DNA from: Akkermansiaceae bacterium
GTDB taxonomy: Bacteria; Verrucomicrobiota; Verrucomicrobiia; Verrucomicrobiales; Akkermansiaceae
Length of the DNA stretch: 64,000 bases
Direction of reading: 5' to 3'
Assembly: GCA_024233135.1 (NCBI GenBank)
Contig: JACKPZ010000016.1
Span: 34,788 to 98,787, forward strand
The position numbers were made by a program, and so were the translations under genes. Below the pieces are notes generated by a model. That model had not been told where the DNA came from and ran no database searches. It saw nothing but the letters and a program-made list of their open reading frames with translations. This document shows positions 62,223 through 64,000 of the stretch, piece after piece; position 1 is the stretch's first letter; every line of letters begins with the position of its first letter.

Positions 62223-64000
62223 ATGAAACCCAAGAGAATCCTGAAGTTGGCCCTCACCCCGCGGTGCTCGTTTTTCCACGCCTGCTCGTCCGGCGGCATC
62301 GCGCTTGCGGGCGCGGCGTTCCTCGGCGCGTCCTTCGCACTCGCCGACGAATCGTGGGATGGCGACGTCGGCACGGATTGGAACACGGCGGCCAACTGGA
62401 CCAACGATTCGTTTCCCACCGGCGCGTGGGCCATCCTCAACACCACCGGTCCCAACATCGCCACCATCACCACCAACAGCGTGTTCACCCCGAGCGACAT
62501 CCAGGTGGGCATGAGCACCAACGGCCGTCTCGACCACGTCGGCGGGACCGCCCAGACCGGCCCGGGAAACTGGATGTCCGTCGGTTTCCAAAGCGGCGGC
62601 ATCGGCACCTACAACCTCGCCGACACCAGCGGGAGCGGCGGCACCCTCACCGGCTTCGCCACGGGCTCCGGCACGATGAACGCCCAGAGCAACCTGATGA
62701 TCGGCCGTGACAGCGGCGTCGGCACGGTCAACGTCAACACCAGCGGCCAGCTCAACATTTCCTCGGACATGCGGATCGGCACCGGCGGCGGCACCGGAAC
62801 GCTCAACATCGACGCCGGCATCGTCGTCACCAACAACTGGACCACCCTCGGCGGCGGCGGGTCGTCGGGCACCGTCAACCTCTCCGGCGGCGAGCTCCGC
62901 AAACAAGGCGGCGGCAATCTCATCGTCGCCGACAACGGGACCGGAACCTTCAACCAGGCCGGCGGACTGGTTTCCTGCAACAGCGAGTTCTGGATCGGCC
63001 AGGGCGGCACCAGCAGCGGCGAATACAACCTCAGCGCCGGGACGCTCGCGACGTCCGCATGGGCGGTGATCGGCCGCGACGGCGGCACCGGCGAAATGAA
63101 CGTGAACGGCGGCACATGGAACCACACGCCCGGCGGGCAGCACATCGTGATCGCCGCCTCCGGCACGGGGACTGTGAACCTCGGCAGCGGCCTCATCCAT
63201 GTGCCGAACGCCGCCATCGAGGTGGGCGAGAACGGCACCGCGTTCCTCACCGTCTCGGGCAGCGGGGAACTGCGCACGCAGGCGGTCCGCGTCGGCATGA
63301 ACACCGGCTCGAACGGCACCCTCACGCTCAACGGCGGCACCGTCCGCACCGGCCGGATCTCCGGACTCAACCGCGGCGGCACCGCGGGTGACGGCAACAG
63401 CAGCGCGGTTTTCAACGGCAGCCAGATCATCGCCACCCGGGACGACGCGGTGTTTCTCACCAGCTTCGACAGCGCCGTGATCCAAGCCGGCGGGCTGTTG
63501 GTCGATTCCGACGGCTTCACCCTCGCCGGCGACCAGGCCTTCAGCGGAACCGGGGGAGTCGTGAAATCCGGCGATGGATCGCTCAGCCTGCTGGGCGGCC
63601 ACAGCTACAGCGGCTCGAACACGGTGGAGGCCGGAAAACTGACGCTGCCGAACCACGCGACCGGCACCGGCGACATCCAGGTGGACGCCGGCGCGTCCCT
63701 CGGCATCGGCGAGGTCGTCTACGATTCGCAGCTCAGCCCGGCCAACGTGACCTTCGACGCCGCATCGACGATGGATATCTCATTCACCGATCTCGGCGGC
63801 TCGATCCCTACCAACGCTCCGCTCAACGTCACCACCAACCTCGCGCTCGGCGGTGACCTCACGATCAATGTCTCGGACATCGATCCGGAGACCGGCACCC
63901 TGCCGCTCATCGCCTATGCCGCGAAATCCGGCGCCGGCACGCCGGTGCTCGGACTGCTGCCGGAAAACGTGACCGGCACGCTTCAGGACAACGGTTCGCT
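62223..64000 (+). CDS. Beta-strand-repeat adhesin, paralogue of the 57186 gene (3' end outside window)
   Basis: At least 592 residues from 62223 (MKPKRILKLALTPRCSFFHACSSGG...LGASFALADESWDGD). The signal peptide and the first domain (DWNTAANWTNDSFP, NLADTSGSGGTLTGFATGSG, MNAQSNLMIG) closely match the adhesin encoded before the sigma-kinase pair, and the repeat units (GTLNIDAGIVVTNNWTTLGG, GGLLVDSDGF, GDGSLSLLGGHSYSG) continue in the same style. It differs in lacking the visible C-terminus, so PEP-CTERM anchoring is expected but not seen. The gene follows a weak terminator-like hairpin, which would separate it from the kinase transcript. Confidence 0.88.
   Translation, partial: MKPKRILKLALTPRCSFFHACSSGGIALAGAAFLGASFALADESWDGDVGTDWNTAANWTNDSFPTGAWAILNTTGPNIATITTNSVFTPSDIQVGMSTNGRLDHVGGTAQTGPGNWMSVGFQSGGIGTYNLADTSGSGGTLTGFATGSGTMNAQSNLMIGRDSGVGTVNVNTSGQLNISSDMRIGTGGGTGTLNIDAGIVVTNNWTTLGGGGSSGTVNLSGGELRKQGGGNLIVADNGTGTFNQAGGLVSCNSEFWIGQGGTSSGEYNLSAGTLATSAWAVIGRDGGTGEMNVNGGTWNHTPGGQHIVIAASGTGTVNLGSGLIHVPNAAIEVGENGTAFLTVSGSGELRTQAVRVGMNTGSNGTLTLNGGTVRTGRISGLNRGGTAGDGNSSAVFNGSQIIATRDDAVFLTSFDSAVIQAGGLLVDSDGFTLAGDQAFSGTGGVVKSGDGSLSLLGGHSYSGSNTVEAGKLTLPNHATGTGDIQVDAGASLGIGEVVYDSQLSPANVTFDAASTMDISFTDLGGSIPTNAPLNVTTNLALGGDLTINVSDIDPETGTLPLIAYAAKSGAGTPVLGLLPENVTGTLQDNGS

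Noticed and set aside
60156..63656. 1,166-codon minus-strand open frame
   Set aside because: It is antisense to the kinase and adhesin genes and crosses their intergenic region; no protein signature.
1..64000. tRNA, rRNA, riboswitch, integrase or phage genes
   Set aside because: Scanning by eye found no cloverleaf-like sequence, conserved rRNA segment, known riboswitch core or recombinase motif; a tool search could still find a small RNA.

Overview
The window is high-GC (well above 60% by eye) and reads as a piece of a Verrucomicrobiota chromosome, most likely Verrucomicrobiales close to Luteolibacter or Haloferula. The signs are PEP-CTERM-tailed autotransporter-type beta-strand proteins, an ECF sigma factor of the planctomycete/verrucomicrobial type translationally coupled to a Ser/Thr kinase, a Verru_Chthon-type prepilin-like protein, a glucose/sorbosone dehydrogenase fused to a diheme cytochrome, a GxxExxY protein, and weak Shine-Dalgarno signals. 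This is inference from gene content; no rRNA or tRNA is present to confirm it.

Region 1 (1-29287, minus strand) is a colinear set of six very large exported proteins with gaps of 57 bp or less and two ATGA stop/start overlaps: an NHL-propeller giant, a 657-residue secreted protein, a roughly 3,600-codon choice-of-anchor-D/LamG giant (reading frame broken many times between about 18.6 and 21.2 kb), an RTX/Calx-beta protein, a parvulin-type lipoprotein, and a tandem-repeat adhesin that runs off the window. It looks like one surface-structure operon with its own folding factor. An AT-rich island at 29431-29520 is the likely promoter region.

Region 2 (29586-34983) holds menA-menC-menE (menaquinone synthesis, minus strand, overlapping genes) and, divergently, a secreted transglutaminase-like protein. 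Region 3 (34984-37986) contains REP-like hairpins, an antitoxin-like remnant, a TlpA-type thioredoxin and a C39-like peptidase, both with damaged frames.

Region 4 (38258-44720) is a sugar-acid operon. It has a LacI-family regulator, two ACACGTGT operators (one before the regulator, one inside the operon promoter), a 2-hydroxyacid dehydrogenase, an Ldh2-family oxidoreductase, a KDG kinase-like PfkB protein and 6-phosphogluconate dehydrogenase, ending in a strong terminator. A GxxExxY gene framed by 29-bp inverted repeats is wedged into it.

Region 5 (44788-52239) encodes secreted glycan-processing proteins (beta-propeller glycosidase-like, sialate O-acetylesterase) and a prepilin-like giant with a secreted partner. 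Region 6 (52255-64000) has the sugar dehydrogenase/diheme cytochrome protein and then an ECF sigma-kinase pair flanked by two paralogous beta-strand adhesins, the first with a PEP-CTERM tail. No IS element, integrase, phage gene, tRNA, rRNA or CRISPR array was seen.

Five genes (the giant at 10830-21746, the thioredoxin, the C39-like peptidase, the LacI regulator and the 2-hydroxyacid dehydrogenase) need one-base corrections to be read through. Because conserved protein sequence continues across every break, these look more like consensus errors than decay.
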